Made by a program: the position numbers and the translations under genes
Shown: piece by piece, positions 19,351 through 27,123 of the stretch
Numbering within the stretch: the stretch's first letter is position 1
Layout: each line of letters begins with the position of its first letter
The notes under the pieces: model-generated
The model's database searches: none
What the model was told of the DNA's origin: nothing
Seen by the model: only the letters and a program-made list of their open reading frames with translations
Assembly: GCF_900176305.1 (NCBI RefSeq)
Contig: NZ_FWXH01000022.1
Coordinates: 1 to 33,028 of the forward strand
Direction of reading: 5' to 3'
Source: Clostridium acidisoli DSM 12555
Lineage (GTDB): Bacteria > Bacillota > Clostridia > Clostridiales > Clostridiaceae
Length of the DNA: 33,028 nt

Positions 19351-19380
19351 TTGCAAATAATTCGCATCAAAGTATATAAT
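19351..19380 (+). promoter_or_regulatory. Promoter of the znuCB-like operon
   Basis: TTGCAA (19351-19356), an 18-base spacer and a perfect TATAAT (19375-19380). The ATG follows 30 bases after the -10. The candidate Zur box covers the -35. Confidence 0.5.
19352..19366. promoter_or_regulatory. Candidate Zur/Fur-family operator
   Basis: TGCAAATAATTCGCA is a 7-1-7 inverted repeat with one mismatched pair, the geometry of Fur, Zur and PerR sites. It overlaps the -35 of a zinc-type ABC operon, where a repressor would be expected. The exact bases differ from the B. subtilis Zur consensus, so which regulator binds is open. Confidence 0.4.
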
Positions 19381-19410
19381 TATTTTAGCAATTAACCAGG
19401 AGGAGCTATT

Positions 19411-20091
19411 ATGTTAAAAATTACAAATTTATATTTTTCTTACAACAAAAATTCTCAGTATACTTTAAATAACATTAATTTAAATATAGCTAAAGGTTCT
19501 TATGTATCCATTTTAGGTGAAAATGGCAGTGGTAAAAGTACACTTATGAAATTGATACTTAATTTATTAAAGATAACTAGTGGTAAGATAGAAATATCAA
19601 CAAAAAAAATTGGTTATGTCCCTCAAATTATGGACAATTTCAATTCTGCATTTCCAATAACCGTAGAAGAGATACTAAAATGTCATATGAAAGCCTTAAA
19701 AATAAAAGATAAAAATGTCATTTCGACAAGTTTGGATAAGGTAAATATGAGCGAATTTAAATCTTCTCTTATAGGTAATTTATCTGGAGGGCAAAGGCAA
19801 AAAATATTTATTGCCCGGGCTATAATGGGGAATCCAGACCTTATAATACTTGATGAACCTTCAAGTGGAATAGATGTAAAAAGTCAGATCGAGATTTATT
19901 CCATAATAAAAAATTTAAACACTAAAAGTAAAATTACAGTGCTTTCTGTAGAACATAATATGGGCGCTGCCATTAAAAATTCTACACATATATTTAAACT
20001 TGATAAGGGCTGTGGATGTCTATTAGACATAAAAGACTATATTAATTTAAATTCGGAGGTTTTACATAATGTTTCAGCTTTTACATCTTAG
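19411..20091 (+). CDS. znuC: Metal ABC transporter ATP-binding protein (ZnuC-like)
   Basis: 226 aa ATPase of a zinc or manganese importer. Walker A GENGSGKST lies at about residues 37-45, the Q loop is VPQ, the signature LSGGQRQK comes next, Walker B is LIILDEPSSGID, and the switch His is in SVEHN. AGGAGGAG lies before the ATG. The end overlaps the permease gene by 23 bases, which indicates tight coupling. No substrate-binding lipoprotein gene is adjacent, so that part must be encoded elsewhere and the metal cannot be read from this locus. Confidence 0.9.
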   Translation: MLKITNLYFSYNKNSQYTLNNINLNIAKGSYVSILGENGSGKSTLMKLILNLLKITSGKIEISTKKIGYVPQIMDNFNSAFPITVEEILKCHMKALKIKDKNVISTSLDKVNMSEFKSSLIGNLSGGQRQKIFIARAIMGNPDLIILDEPSSGIDVKSQIEIYSIIKNLNTKSKITVLSVEHNMGAAIKNSTHIFKLDKGCGCLLDIKDYINLNSEVLHNVSAFTS

Positions 20092-20875
20092 TTTTATGCA
20101 AAATGCATTAATAGCATCAATACTTATATCAATATTATGCCCTTCTATTGGTGTTTTTTTAGTTTTAAAAAGGTATTCTATGGTAGGTGACACACTTGCT
20201 CATGCCTCATTTGCAGGTGTAGCTATCGGGCTTGTTTTCGGCTTTAGTCCTATAATTATTTCTTTTGTATTTACAACTTTTTGTGCTATTTTAATAGAAG
20301 TATTAAAGAATTATTACAAACAATATTCTGATTTAATTCTTCCTATTGTACTAACATTTTCTGTTGGAATTGCAATAACACTTACAAGTAGTGGCAGAGC
20401 TCAAGGTAATATAGAATCTTTCCTGTTCGGAAGTATTTTAACTGTAAGTAAAAGTGATTTGTATACAATCCTTATATTAAGTATTATATGCGTTGTTCTC
20501 TTGTATTTATTTTACGAAAAGCTCGTATATATAACTTTTGATGAAGATGGTGCTAAAATCTCTCAAATAAACGTTAAACTTATAAATTACATTCTATCTG
20601 TCTTAACCGGTGCTGCAATATCTGTGTCTATCAGAATTATAGGCATTCTTGTTGTTTCTTCCATGATAGCTGTTCCTGTTGCCACGGCTATGCAACTTAA
20701 TAAAAGTTTTAAAAGCACCCTCGTTTTTTCAGTTATATTTGGTTTTATAGATGTAATTGTTGGACTTATCTCATCTTATTATCTTAACTGTGCCCCAGGT
20801 GGAACTATAGCTTTGACATCAGTATTTGTTTTAATTCTAACACTCTTATTCAAAGCTGTTAGAAGAAATGGTTGA
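20069..20875 (+). CDS. znuB: Metal ABC transporter permease (ZnuB/MntB family)
   Basis: 268 aa, about eight membrane helices. The ABC-3 family signature is clear: GVFLVLKRYSMVGDTLAHASFAGVA (split as LKRYSMVGDTLAHAS), then SVSIRIIGILVVSSMIAVPVATAMQL. GGAGG precedes the start inside the end of znuC. The stop codon is overlapped by the first hairpin of the following intergenic element. It partners the upstream ATPase; zinc is the likeliest substrate because of the putative Zur site. Confidence 0.9.
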   Translation: MFQLLHLSFMQNALIASILISILCPSIGVFLVLKRYSMVGDTLAHASFAGVAIGLVFGFSPIIISFVFTTFCAILIEVLKNYYKQYSDLILPIVLTFSVGIAITLTSSGRAQGNIESFLFGSILTVSKSDLYTILILSIICVVLLYLFYEKLVYITFDEDGAKISQINVKLINYILSVLTGAAISVSIRIIGILVVSSMIAVPVATAMQLNKSFKSTLVFSVIFGFIDVIVGLISSYYLNCAPGGTIALTSVFVLILTLLFKAVRRNG

Positions 20876-20907
20876 TACGTCTTTAAATCGTTATCTAAAG
20901 ACGTATC
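20874..20907 (+). terminator. Hairpin at the znuB stop codon
   Basis: GATACGTCTTTA (20874-20885) pairs perfectly with TAAAGACGTATC (20896-20907) around a 10-base loop. It begins inside the TGA of znuB. No T tract follows, so it is more likely a 3' stability stem than a full terminator. Its right arm is part of repeat A1. Confidence 0.55.
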
Positions 20908-20967
20908 AGCCGTTATCTCCCACTTTGAAGAATATGGGATTGTTACGGATGGTAGTCATCGGATAAA
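20885..20967 (+). repeat. Family A intergenic repeat, copy A1 (83 bp)
   Basis: This 83-base block matches the inverted block 32164-32246 at 78 positions, counted by eye. It holds small stems such as TCCCA/TGGGA and GATG/CATC. It is non-coding and lies between convergent znuB and upp. Confidence 0.9.
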
Positions 20968-20968
20968 T

Positions 20969-21017
20969 AATAAAAGGCGTTATCTAAAAATTAACTTTTT
21001 AGATAACGCCTTTTATT
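20969..21017. terminator. Bidirectional terminator of znuCB and upp
   Basis: Perfect 22-base arms 20969-20990 and 20996-21017 (cores GGCGTTATCTAAAAA and TTTTTAGATAACGCC) around a 5-base loop, with A/T-rich tails on both sides. It starts 3 bases beyond the upp stop. Confidence 0.9.
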
Positions 21018-21020
21018 TAC

Positions 21021-21650
21021 TTATTTTGTTCCGAATAATCTATCTCCTGCATCTCCAAGACCAGGAACAATATATCCATCTTCATTTAATTTTTCATCTA
21101 TTGATGCTAAATATATATCAACATCTGGATGTGCTTCTTGAACTGCTTTAACACCTTCTGGTGCACCAATTAAACACATAAGTCTTATATATTTTGCACC
21201 CCTTTTCTTTAATAATGTTATAGCATCTATAGCTGAACCACCTGTGGCAAGCATAGGATCTGTTACTATTATATCTCTTTCCTCTATATCTTGTGGTAGC
21301 TTACAGAAATATTCTACTGGTTGAAGTGTTTTTTCATCCCTGTATAGACCTATGTGTCCTACCTTTGCCGCCGGAATAAGTTTAAGCATACCATCAACCA
21401 TTCCAAGTCCTGCTCTTAATATTGGGACTATAGCAACTTTTTTACCTGCAAGCATCTTACATTTTGTTGTGCATATAGGTGTTTGTATGTCTACAGTTTT
21501 AACCTGCATATCACGAGTAACCTCGTACGCCATAAGCATAGCTACTTCCTCTACAAGTTCTCTAAAATCCTTTGAGCCAGTTCTTTTATCTCTTATAAAA
21601 GATAATTTATGTAATATTAATGGATGTGAAATTTGTGTTACTTTACTCAT
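21021..21650 (-). CDS. upp: Uracil phosphoribosyltransferase
   Basis: 209 aa salvage enzyme that makes UMP from uracil and PRPP. PRPP-binding loop [16 protein letters not shown] at about residues 130-145 and the C-terminal uracil-binding region [16 protein letters not shown] are intact. AGGAGGG precedes the ATG. It is the last gene of the ywlC-ywlE-rpiB-upp run, 12 bases after rpiB, matching the B. subtilis order without glyA. Confidence 0.98.
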   Translation of the reverse strand: MSKVTQISHPLILHKLSFIRDKRTGSKDFRELVEEVAMLMAYEVTRDMQVKTVDIQTPICTTKCKMLAGKKVAIVPILRAGLGMVDGMLKLIPAAKVGHIGLYRDEKTLQPVEYFCKLPQDIEERDIIVTDPMLATGGSAIDAITLLKKRGAKYIRLMCLIGAPEGVKAVQEAHPDVDIYLASIDEKLNEDGYIVPGLGDAGDRLFGTK

Positions 21651-21662
21651 TATTTTTCCCTC

Positions 21663-22112
21663 CTAAATTGTTTCTTTATTTTCTATATCAGTAATTTTGT
21701 CTATTCTTCTTTGATGTCTATCGCCTTGAAAACTTGATTTCAAAAATGTATCAACTATATCTAATGCTAAACCAACTCCAACTACTCTTTCACCAACAGC
21801 AATTATATTAGCATCGTTATGTTCTCTACAAGCATGTGCAGAGAATGTATCTGAGCATGCTGCTGCTCTAATACCCTTTACTTTATTTGCAGCTATACTT
21901 ATTCCTATACCTGTTCCACATACTAATATTCCAAAATCATAGTTTTTATTTGAAACTTCTTTTGCTACTGCATACGCATAATCTGGATAATCACAAGAAT
22001 CAGCCGTATATGTCCCAAAATCTTTAAACTCAATCCCTTTTTCTTCTAAATGTCTCATTATCTCTTTTTTAAGTGATAATCCTGCATGGTCACTTCCTAA
22101 TGCTAATTTCAT
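21663..22112 (-). CDS. rpiB: Ribose-5-phosphate isomerase B
   Basis: 149 aa. It interconverts ribose-5-phosphate and ribulose-5-phosphate and so can supply PRPP for the adjacent upp. Motifs: GSDHAGLSLKKEI at the N terminus, the catalytic Cys65 in LVCGTGIGISIAANK, and CREHNDANIIAVGERVVG. The start at 22112 has GGAGG 7 bases upstream; the 13 extra codons before it contain this site and are not coding. A member of the RpiB/LacAB family, and RpiB is favoured by context. Confidence 0.95.
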   Translation of the reverse strand: MKLALGSDHAGLSLKKEIMRHLEEKGIEFKDFGTYTADSCDYPDYAYAVAKEVSNKNYDFGILVCGTGIGISIAANKVKGIRAAACSDTFSAHACREHNDANIIAVGERVVGVGLALDIVDTFLKSSFQGDRHQRRIDKITDIENKETI

Positions 22113-22171
22113 ATTTGCACCTCCATATAATATTGCTCCTGTCACTTGCAAAAAAAAAGATAACTGTATTA

Positions 22172-22624
22172 TTACATACCTTTATCTTCTCTTAATTTTT
22201 TTAAGAGCAATTTAATGCTTATTTCCATATTCTTATAAGTATCTTTATATCTATCTAAATCCCCACCATAGGGGTCAGATATATCACCATTAATAGAAAC
22301 ATATTCATTTAATGAGTAAACCTTATTTTTCAAATCATTAAATTCACTTGTAATTACATTTGCCATATACTTTGTCATTGTAAGAACAAGATCCATTTCT
22401 TTTAACATATTTTCAGTAATTTGAACAGCTTTTCTTTCACTAATGTCAACTCTTAGGTTTTCCATAACCAAAGTTGCAGAATGTTTTGAAGTAGTGCTGC
22501 TTGGTATAATATTCAAACCAGCTGAAAATGCTTTCACCGTTTTTATATCACACTGCTTATTAAATATCGCTTCAGCCATACAGCTTCTACATGTATTTCC
22601 TGTACAAACAAAAAGTATATTCAT
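22172..22624 (-). CDS. ywlE: YwlE-type protein-arginine phosphatase (low-MW PTP fold)
   Basis: 150 aa. The P-loop is CTGNTCRS (Cys7 to Ser14) and the acid loop is DISDPYGGD. Thr at position 11 is the residue that gives B. subtilis YwlE its preference for phospho-arginine over phospho-tyrosine, so removal of McsB-type arginine marks is the likely role. It lies 31 bases after the ywlC-type gene and 59 before rpiB, as in B. subtilis. Phosphotyrosine activity cannot be excluded from sequence. Confidence 0.88.
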   Translation of the reverse strand: MNILFVCTGNTCRSCMAEAIFNKQCDIKTVKAFSAGLNIIPSSTTSKHSATLVMENLRVDISERKAVQITENMLKEMDLVLTMTKYMANVITSEFNDLKNKVYSLNEYVSINGDISDPYGGDLDRYKDTYKNMEISIKLLLKKLREDKGM

Positions 22625-22655
22625 CTTTTCCTCCTAGCACTAATAAAGTGAAACT

Positions 22656-23708
22656 TTAAACATCAATTATGTTAAATCCTGCAGACTTATTAAGTCTGTT
22701 CATAATTGCAACTCCAAAACCAATTTCATCAAAGGCTTCACTTAATATTATATCCACTTCTTTATCATCAAAACACCTTAATGTCTCAAAAAGATTTTTT
22801 CCTATAGAGTTAAGATCTTTTCTGCTTCCAAGCGATATAACCAAAGCGTCATTATATAAATCTTTTGTTTCATCAGTAGCCATTATACCTACTTTTTTGC
22901 CTTGACCTATATAATTTTGCACTATTTCATTGATTTTTGCAATAGTTTTTTTTAATTCCCCTTTAACAATTTTAACCGGAGCTTTTGGTGCATAATGTCT
23001 ATATTTCATACCTGGAGCTTTTGGTTTAAGGTTTTCTTTAGGTTTCTCCATTATAGCTTTATCTATATATATTTTTTCATCTACCTTCTTAAGCATTTCC
23101 AAAGTTATGCCACCAGGTCTTAGCACACAAGGTGGATTCACAGTACAATCTATAATTGTTGATTCAAGACCTACCTTTGAAGTCTCTCCTCCTATTATAT
23201 AATCAATTTTCCCATTTAAATCTTCTACGCAACGCTCCATATCTGTAGGGCTAGGTTTTCCTGAAATATTTGCTGACGGAGCAGCTATTGGAACACCTGA
23301 TGATTTTATTATTTCCCTTGCTATTATATCACTGGGCATTCTAATACCAATGCTTTTTAGTCCTGCTGAAGTTGTGTCTGGAATTATAGGTTTTTTTTCT
23401 AATATCAAAGTCATTGGACCTGGCCAAAAACATTTCATTAGTTTTTTTGCAATATCAGGAACATTTTGAACCAATCTATCCAGTTCATTAAATTCAGCTA
23501 TATGAACAATTAATGGATTATCTTGTGGTCTTCCTTTTGCAACAAATATTTTTTTAACTGCTTCACTATCAAGTGCATTCGCACCTAACCCATAAACAGT
23601 TTCTGTTGGGAATGCTACCAATCCACCATCCCTTATTATATTACCTATTGTAAAAATTACATCTTTATCTAAATTTTTAGTATCTAATATATCAATTTTA
23701 GTATTCAT
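22656..23708 (-). CDS. ywlC: L-threonylcarbamoyladenylate synthase (Sua5/YwlC)
   Basis: 350 aa. It makes the threonylcarbamoyl-AMP used for the t6A modification of tRNAs reading ANN codons. The YrdC domain (about residues 12-205) has VAFPTETVYGLGANAL, FVAKGRPQDNPLIVHI, GIRMPSD and the Ser-Asn motif APSANISGKPSPT. A C-terminal Sua5 domain begins after PKAPGMKYRHYAPKAPV, which makes it the long Sua5 form. AAAGGTG lies before the ATG, with a sigma-A promoter upstream. First gene of the run ending in upp. Confidence 0.96.
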   Translation of the reverse strand: MNTKIDILDTKNLDKDVIFTIGNIIRDGGLVAFPTETVYGLGANALDSEAVKKIFVAKGRPQDNPLIVHIAEFNELDRLVQNVPDIAKKLMKCFWPGPMTLILEKKPIIPDTTSAGLKSIGIRMPSDIIAREIIKSSGVPIAAPSANISGKPSPTDMERCVEDLNGKIDYIIGGETSKVGLESTIIDCTVNPPCVLRPGGITLEMLKKVDEKIYIDKAIMEKPKENLKPKAPGMKYRHYAPKAPVKIVKGELKKTIAKINEIVQNYIGQGKKVGIMATDETKDLYNDALVISLGSRKDLNSIGKNLFETLRCFDDKEVDIILSEAFDEIGFGVAIMNRLNKSAGFNIIDV

Positions 23709-23752
23709 TTATGTACACACACCTTTTAACAACAATACCTCGTTTTACTTAA

Positions 23753-23782
23753 ATTTTACTCTTCATAATGTATTTATGTCAA
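23753..23782 (-). promoter_or_regulatory. Promoter of the ywlC-ywlE-rpiB-upp operon
   Basis: On the minus strand a perfect TTGACA (23782-23777), an 18-base spacer and TAAAAT (23758-23753). The leader is about 40 bases. Confidence 0.6.
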
Positions 23783-23811
23783 ATATAAATATAATATTTC
23801 AACTTTACAAT

Positions 23812-23870
23812 GGTTAAAGATTTTTATTATAGCTAAAGCTAGATGAAAGATTAAAGAAAGCCTTTGGCTA
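23812..23870 (+). repeat. Family B hairpin repeat, copy B4
   Basis: The 59 bases match 32396-32455 with four substitutions and one base missing. It starts GGTTAAAGATTTTT and contains stems around TAGCTAAAGCTA and AGCCTTTGGCT. It lies in the 347-base gap 23709-24055; the rest of that gap (23871-24055) shows no other feature. Confidence 0.8.
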
Positions 23871-24055
23871 AAAGGTAATATAATAATTGAATTGTTGTGT
23901 ACTGACAGAGTTACTGCTGATAAATTTAATTTTATATACATAATTACTGGAATTATACTCCATGAATTATGTATAATAAGAATATGGAATTAATAACCAA
24001 TCCTTTTTAAATTACAAGAGGTCATTTGAAATATATAGGGGGTACAGTGTGAAAA

Positions 24056-24319
24056 GTGAGAGGTAGATGGAGTGAAAAACAAACAGATGATAAATTACTG
24101 TATGTAATTAGCACTATTTGTTCTATAAGTATGATAATATTTGTATGTACACAGATTTTAGGTATTTGGAAAACTGGAGCAAATGTATTTTACCCATTGA
24201 TGGGTGTGTCAATGTTAATTCAAACCATTCAGAATTGGAAGAAAAATAAAGAGGTTGATAAAGTTAGTTTATGTGCTACGATACTTCTTCTGGGGTTTTC
24301 AATTTTTAAATTTGTATAA
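24056..24319 (+). CDS. Small hypothetical membrane protein, 87 aa
   Basis: I do not recognise it with confidence. It has three likely membrane segments: about residues 14-33 (LLYVISTICSISMIIFVCTQ), 42-57, and 70-87 at the very C terminus. A basic patch NWKKNKEVDK lies between the second and third. This layout recalls short DUF3953-type proteins, but that is only a resemblance. The sole in-frame start is GTG at 24056, with GGGGG about 13 bases upstream, which is far. It stands alone between two family B repeats (B4 left, B5 right inverted), so it may be a gene carried by a mobile repeat unit. Confidence 0.5.
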   Translation: MRGRWSEKQTDDKLLYVISTICSISMIIFVCTQILGIWKTGANVFYPLMGVSMLIQTIQNWKKNKEVDKVSLCATILLLGFSIFKFV

Positions 24320-24361
24320 TGGATCTGATTAGCAATTTTAAACTATTATGATTTAGAAATA

Positions 24362-24387
24362 AAGTGGACACGTTGATTTGTCCACTT
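24362..24387. repeat. Perfect 9-bp inverted repeat
   Basis: AAGTGGACA (24362-24370) and TGTCCACTT (24379-24387) with an 8-base loop, 42 bases after the stop of the small membrane protein. No T tract follows, so terminator function is doubtful. Confidence 0.55.
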
Positions 24388-24430
24388 ACATAAGTTCTAT
24401 TATCAACATTAGTTTAAAACATATAGTTAA

Positions 24431-24470
24431 TTCTTTAATGTTGCCGACTCGTGGCAATCTCTATAACCCT
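24431..24470 (-). repeat. Family B hairpin repeat, partial copy B5
   Basis: The plus-strand text TTCTTTAATGTTGCC then GGCAATCT corresponds to 32722-32747. The stem TTGCC/GGCAA (24441-24445 and 24453-24457) is kept with a different loop. The copy is inverted relative to B4. Confidence 0.6.
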
Positions 24471-24527
24471 TACTTTGCAATCTCATATTATTTATGTAGT
24501 AAAATTGATTAATTGAACACACAATCA

Positions 24528-25253
24528 TTATAAAGCCGTACACATAACAAATCCAAATAAAATTCCTAATAAAATTCCCATCTTACTTCTATTACCACCG
24601 CTAAACTCTATAGCTTCTGGTATCATACTAAAACAAACCACATATAACATTATCCCAGAGGCTAGTCCCAAACTAGTACCAAGAACAGTTTGGGATATAT
24701 TGCCTATAAAAAGGCCCATCGCTGCTCCAAATGCCGTTGGAAGTGCAGTTATTGCTGTATATATGAATATTTTTAGTGGATTTACATTTGAGGCTAACAT
24801 TGGTGCTGTTACTGCTAATCCTTCTGGTACATCATGTATAGCGATAAGTATACACATCTTCAAGCCAAGACTTCCTCCAACTACAAATGAGCATCCCATA
24901 ATTATACCTTCTGGAAAATTGTGCAGCATAAGTCCCACTGCCGTTAATATTGCAATCTGCAAATGTTTATTAGTACAAATATTCCTTTTACGCAAGAAGT
25001 TGTCCACAATATAAATGAAAATTATCCCCATTATTATTGTTATAAGTGTATAAATAAAACTCCATTTATTTAAGCACTCTGGTATTAAATCAAAAACAAC
25101 AACTGAAAACATTAGTCCTCCAGCAAAACCTATCATTGATGCAAGTAGTTTTTTAGACGGCTTCTTTATTAAAAGGCCTAGGGCTGAGCCTAACAATGTT
25201 CCTAAAAGCGATACAACACTTAGAAATAAAAATAATATTAAATTACCATTCAA
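24528..25253 (-). CDS. ZIP family divalent metal transporter
   Basis: 241 aa, eight membrane helices. The two metal-site helices are clear: LHNFPEGIIMG in helix 4 and IAIHDVPEGLAVTAP in helix 5, the paired HNxPEG/HExPEG motifs of ZIP carriers (here HD in the second). Zinc is the usual substrate; iron or manganese are possible. The start is TTG at 25253, set by GGAGGT 7 bases upstream; an ATG at 25268 would contain that site. It follows a hypothetical gene by 47 bases, and its ribosome binding site lies inside a strong hairpin. Confidence 0.92.
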   Translation of the reverse strand: MNGNLILFLFLSVVSLLGTLLGSALGLLIKKPSKKLLASMIGFAGGLMFSVVVFDLIPECLNKWSFIYTLITIIMGIIFIYIVDNFLRKRNICTNKHLQIAILTAVGLMLHNFPEGIIMGCSFVVGGSLGLKMCILIAIHDVPEGLAVTAPMLASNVNPLKIFIYTAITALPTAFGAAMGLFIGNISQTVLGTSLGLASGIMLYVVCFSMIPEAIEFSGGNRSKMGILLGILFGFVMCTAL

Positions 25254-25260
25254 AAAATAT

Positions 25261-25300
25261 ACCTCCATATCTATAATCTTTTATTTATAGATATGGAGAT
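25261..25300 (-). promoter_or_regulatory. Hairpin hiding the ribosome binding site of the ZIP gene
   Basis: On the minus strand CTCCATATCTATAA (25298-25285) pairs perfectly with TTATAGATATGGAG (25276-25263). Two further pairs (one G-T) make a 16-bp stem with an 8-base loop. The 3' arm contains the whole GGAGGT site. It can act as a translational switch, or, with the TTTTTT at the start codon, as a leaky terminator. Confidence 0.6.
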
Positions 25301-25885
25301 TCATTCAACTATATTCCTATACTCTTTTATCTTCGCTATGGATTCTTCGGTAAATGCAGCTATTGTGCAACCTTTATATAGTTCATTTAGCAATGAATAT
25401 TTTTTATATCCACCGGTTTTTATAATAGTATAAAAATATTCCTGTTCAAGATTTCTTTTTTTTAATTTTCCATAATAATATCCAGCATAAGGATAATTTT
25501 TTAAAAAGTTTATATCTACTGGTTTTACACATTTATTTCTTAATTTAGTTTTGCATATTAATACAACATGCATATCTTTATCATTTCCCTCAGCATGTAT
25601 AAGCTCTATCTTGTCACAAGCCACACTTATTAATTTTTTAGGAAACCCTGCATCTATTCTTATTTTATTAATATCAACTTCGTAGCTTAAACTCTCATTA
25701 TTTATTCTTAATAACACAAATAACATTATTAGCAGTTCAATTATAACCAAATATACTATAAAAAACGTATTTGTCTGCTTAGAAAAATATAAAATTACAG
25801 GAAGAACAATAATTAGCATAGCTATAGCCACAATAAATCTTCTAAATTTAGATTTTTGCTTTTTTATAGCTTTCTCTATATTCAT
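25301..25885 (-). CDS. Hypothetical two-helix membrane protein, 194 aa
   Basis: No family recognised. The start at 25885 has AGGAGGG 9 bases upstream; the frame is open to 25924 without support. A basic N terminus (KAIKKQKSKFRRF) leads into membrane helices at about residues 17-34 and 40-60. A soluble cytoplasmic domain of about 130 residues follows, with beta-strand-like segments (VACDKIELIHAEG, MHVVLICKTK), perhaps PH-like. It lies 81 bases after prfA and 47 before the ZIP gene on the same strand. Confidence 0.75.
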   Translation of the reverse strand: MNIEKAIKKQKSKFRRFIVAIAMLIIVLPVILYFSKQTNTFFIVYLVIIELLIMLFVLLRINNESLSYEVDINKIRIDAGFPKKLISVACDKIELIHAEGNDKDMHVVLICKTKLRNKCVKPVDINFLKNYPYAGYYYGKLKKRNLEQEYFYTIIKTGGYKKYSLLNELYKGCTIAAFTEESIAKIKEYRNIVE

Positions 25886-25966
25886 GAGCGTTGCCCTCCT
25901 GCAAATATATAGTCTTTGGAGCAATTATCAATTATTCCAAAAACTATATTTATTGATTTATCTAAA

Positions 25967-27046
25967 TTATACTGCTTCATTCCCCATAGCTTCCATTTTT
26001 TCAGCTTGTTCTTCAGTTATAAGAGCATCAATAATTTCATCTATTTGCCCATTAAGGAATGAATCTAACTTGTATAGTGTAAGACCTATTCTGTGGTCTG
26101 TAACTCTTCCTTGTGGATAATTATAGGTTCTTATTCTTTCACTTCTGTCTCCAGTTCCAACTTTGCTTCTTCTGTCTTCTGCAATTCCTGCTGATCTTTC
26201 CTCTTGAGCCTTTTCATAAAGTCTAGATCTTAAAACCTTCATAGCCTTTTCTTTATTTTTAAGCTGACTTTTTTCATCTTGACATGAAACAACAAGCCCA
26301 GTTGGAAGATGAGTTATTCTAACCGCAGAATCTGTTGTGTTTACACACTGTCCGCCGTGTCCAGATGCTCTAAATACATCAATTCTCAAATCATTGGCAT
26401 TAATTTCAACATCTACGTCTTCAACTTCTGGCATAACTGCTACTGTAGAAGTTGATGTATGCACTCTACCACTTGATTCTGTATCTGGAACTCTTTGAAC
26501 TCTATGAGCGCCACTTTCAAATTTAAGTCTGCTATATGCACCTTCACCTTTTATCATGAATACAACTTCCTTAAAACCACCTATGTCAGTTTCATTAGCA
26601 CTCATGACTTCAACTTTCCATCTCCTGATTTCTGCATATCTTGTATACATCCTAAATAAATTTGCAGCAAATAGTGCGGCTTCTTCTCCACCAGCACCAC
26701 CTCTTATTTCAATAAAAACATTTTTGCTGTCATTAGGATCTTTTGGAAGAAGTAAAATTTTAAGTTCATCTTCATATTTAACTACGTCTTGTTGAAGTTC
26801 CTTTATTTCTTCCTGAACCATCTCTTCTAGTTCTTTTTCAATTTTTTCATTTAACATTTCACGATCTGCTTCTAAGTCTTCTTTAGCTTTTTTGTATTCT
26901 CTATATTTAGCAACAATTACTTCTAAATCAGCATGTTCTTTGCATAATCTCTGCCATTCTTTTTGGTCTGCCATAACTGTTGGGTCACTAATTTTAACTG
27001 AAAGCTCTTCATACTTATTTTCTATAAAATTTAGTCTCTCAAGCAT
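25967..27046 (-). CDS. prfA: Peptide chain release factor 1
   Basis: 359 aa. It releases finished proteins at UAA and UAG. The peptidyl hydrolysis motif GGQ is at residues 231-233 ([11 protein letters not shown]) and the codon-reading motif PxT is P187-D-T189 in [10 protein letters not shown], which marks RF1 rather than RF2. GGAG lies before the ATG. It follows prmC, whose product methylates the Gln of GGQ, by 77 bases. Confidence 0.98.
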   Translation of the reverse strand: MLERLNFIENKYEELSVKISDPTVMADQKEWQRLCKEHADLEVIVAKYREYKKAKEDLEADREMLNEKIEKELEEMVQEEIKELQQDVVKYEDELKILLLPKDPNDSKNVFIEIRGGAGGEEAALFAANLFRMYTRYAEIRRWKVEVMSANETDIGGFKEVVFMIKGEGAYSRLKFESGAHRVQRVPDTESSGRVHTSTSTVAVMPEVEDVDVEINANDLRIDVFRASGHGGQCVNTTDSAVRITHLPTGLVVSCQDEKSQLKNKEKAMKVLRSRLYEKAQEERSAGIAEDRRSKVGTGDRSERIRTYNYPQGRVTDHRIGLTLYKLDSFLNGQIDEIIDALITEEQAEKMEAMGNEAV

Positions 27047-27084
27047 TATTTTATCACTCCGTATTTATATTTTACTAATTGTAT

Positions 27085-27090
27085 ATTATA
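27085..27090 (-). promoter_or_regulatory. Possible internal extended -10 promoter before prfA
   Basis: On the minus strand TGTTATAAT gives an extended -10 (TATAAT at 27090-27085), 38 bases before the prfA ATG. No good -35 at the usual distance. Confidence 0.3.
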
Positions 27091-27123
27091 ACACATAACA
27101 CTTACTATAACTACAATGTATGT

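Noticed and set aside
20069-20091. Frameshift joining znuC and znuB
   Set aside because: The 23-base overlap is normal coupling; both proteins have complete family domains and znuB has its own ribosome binding site.
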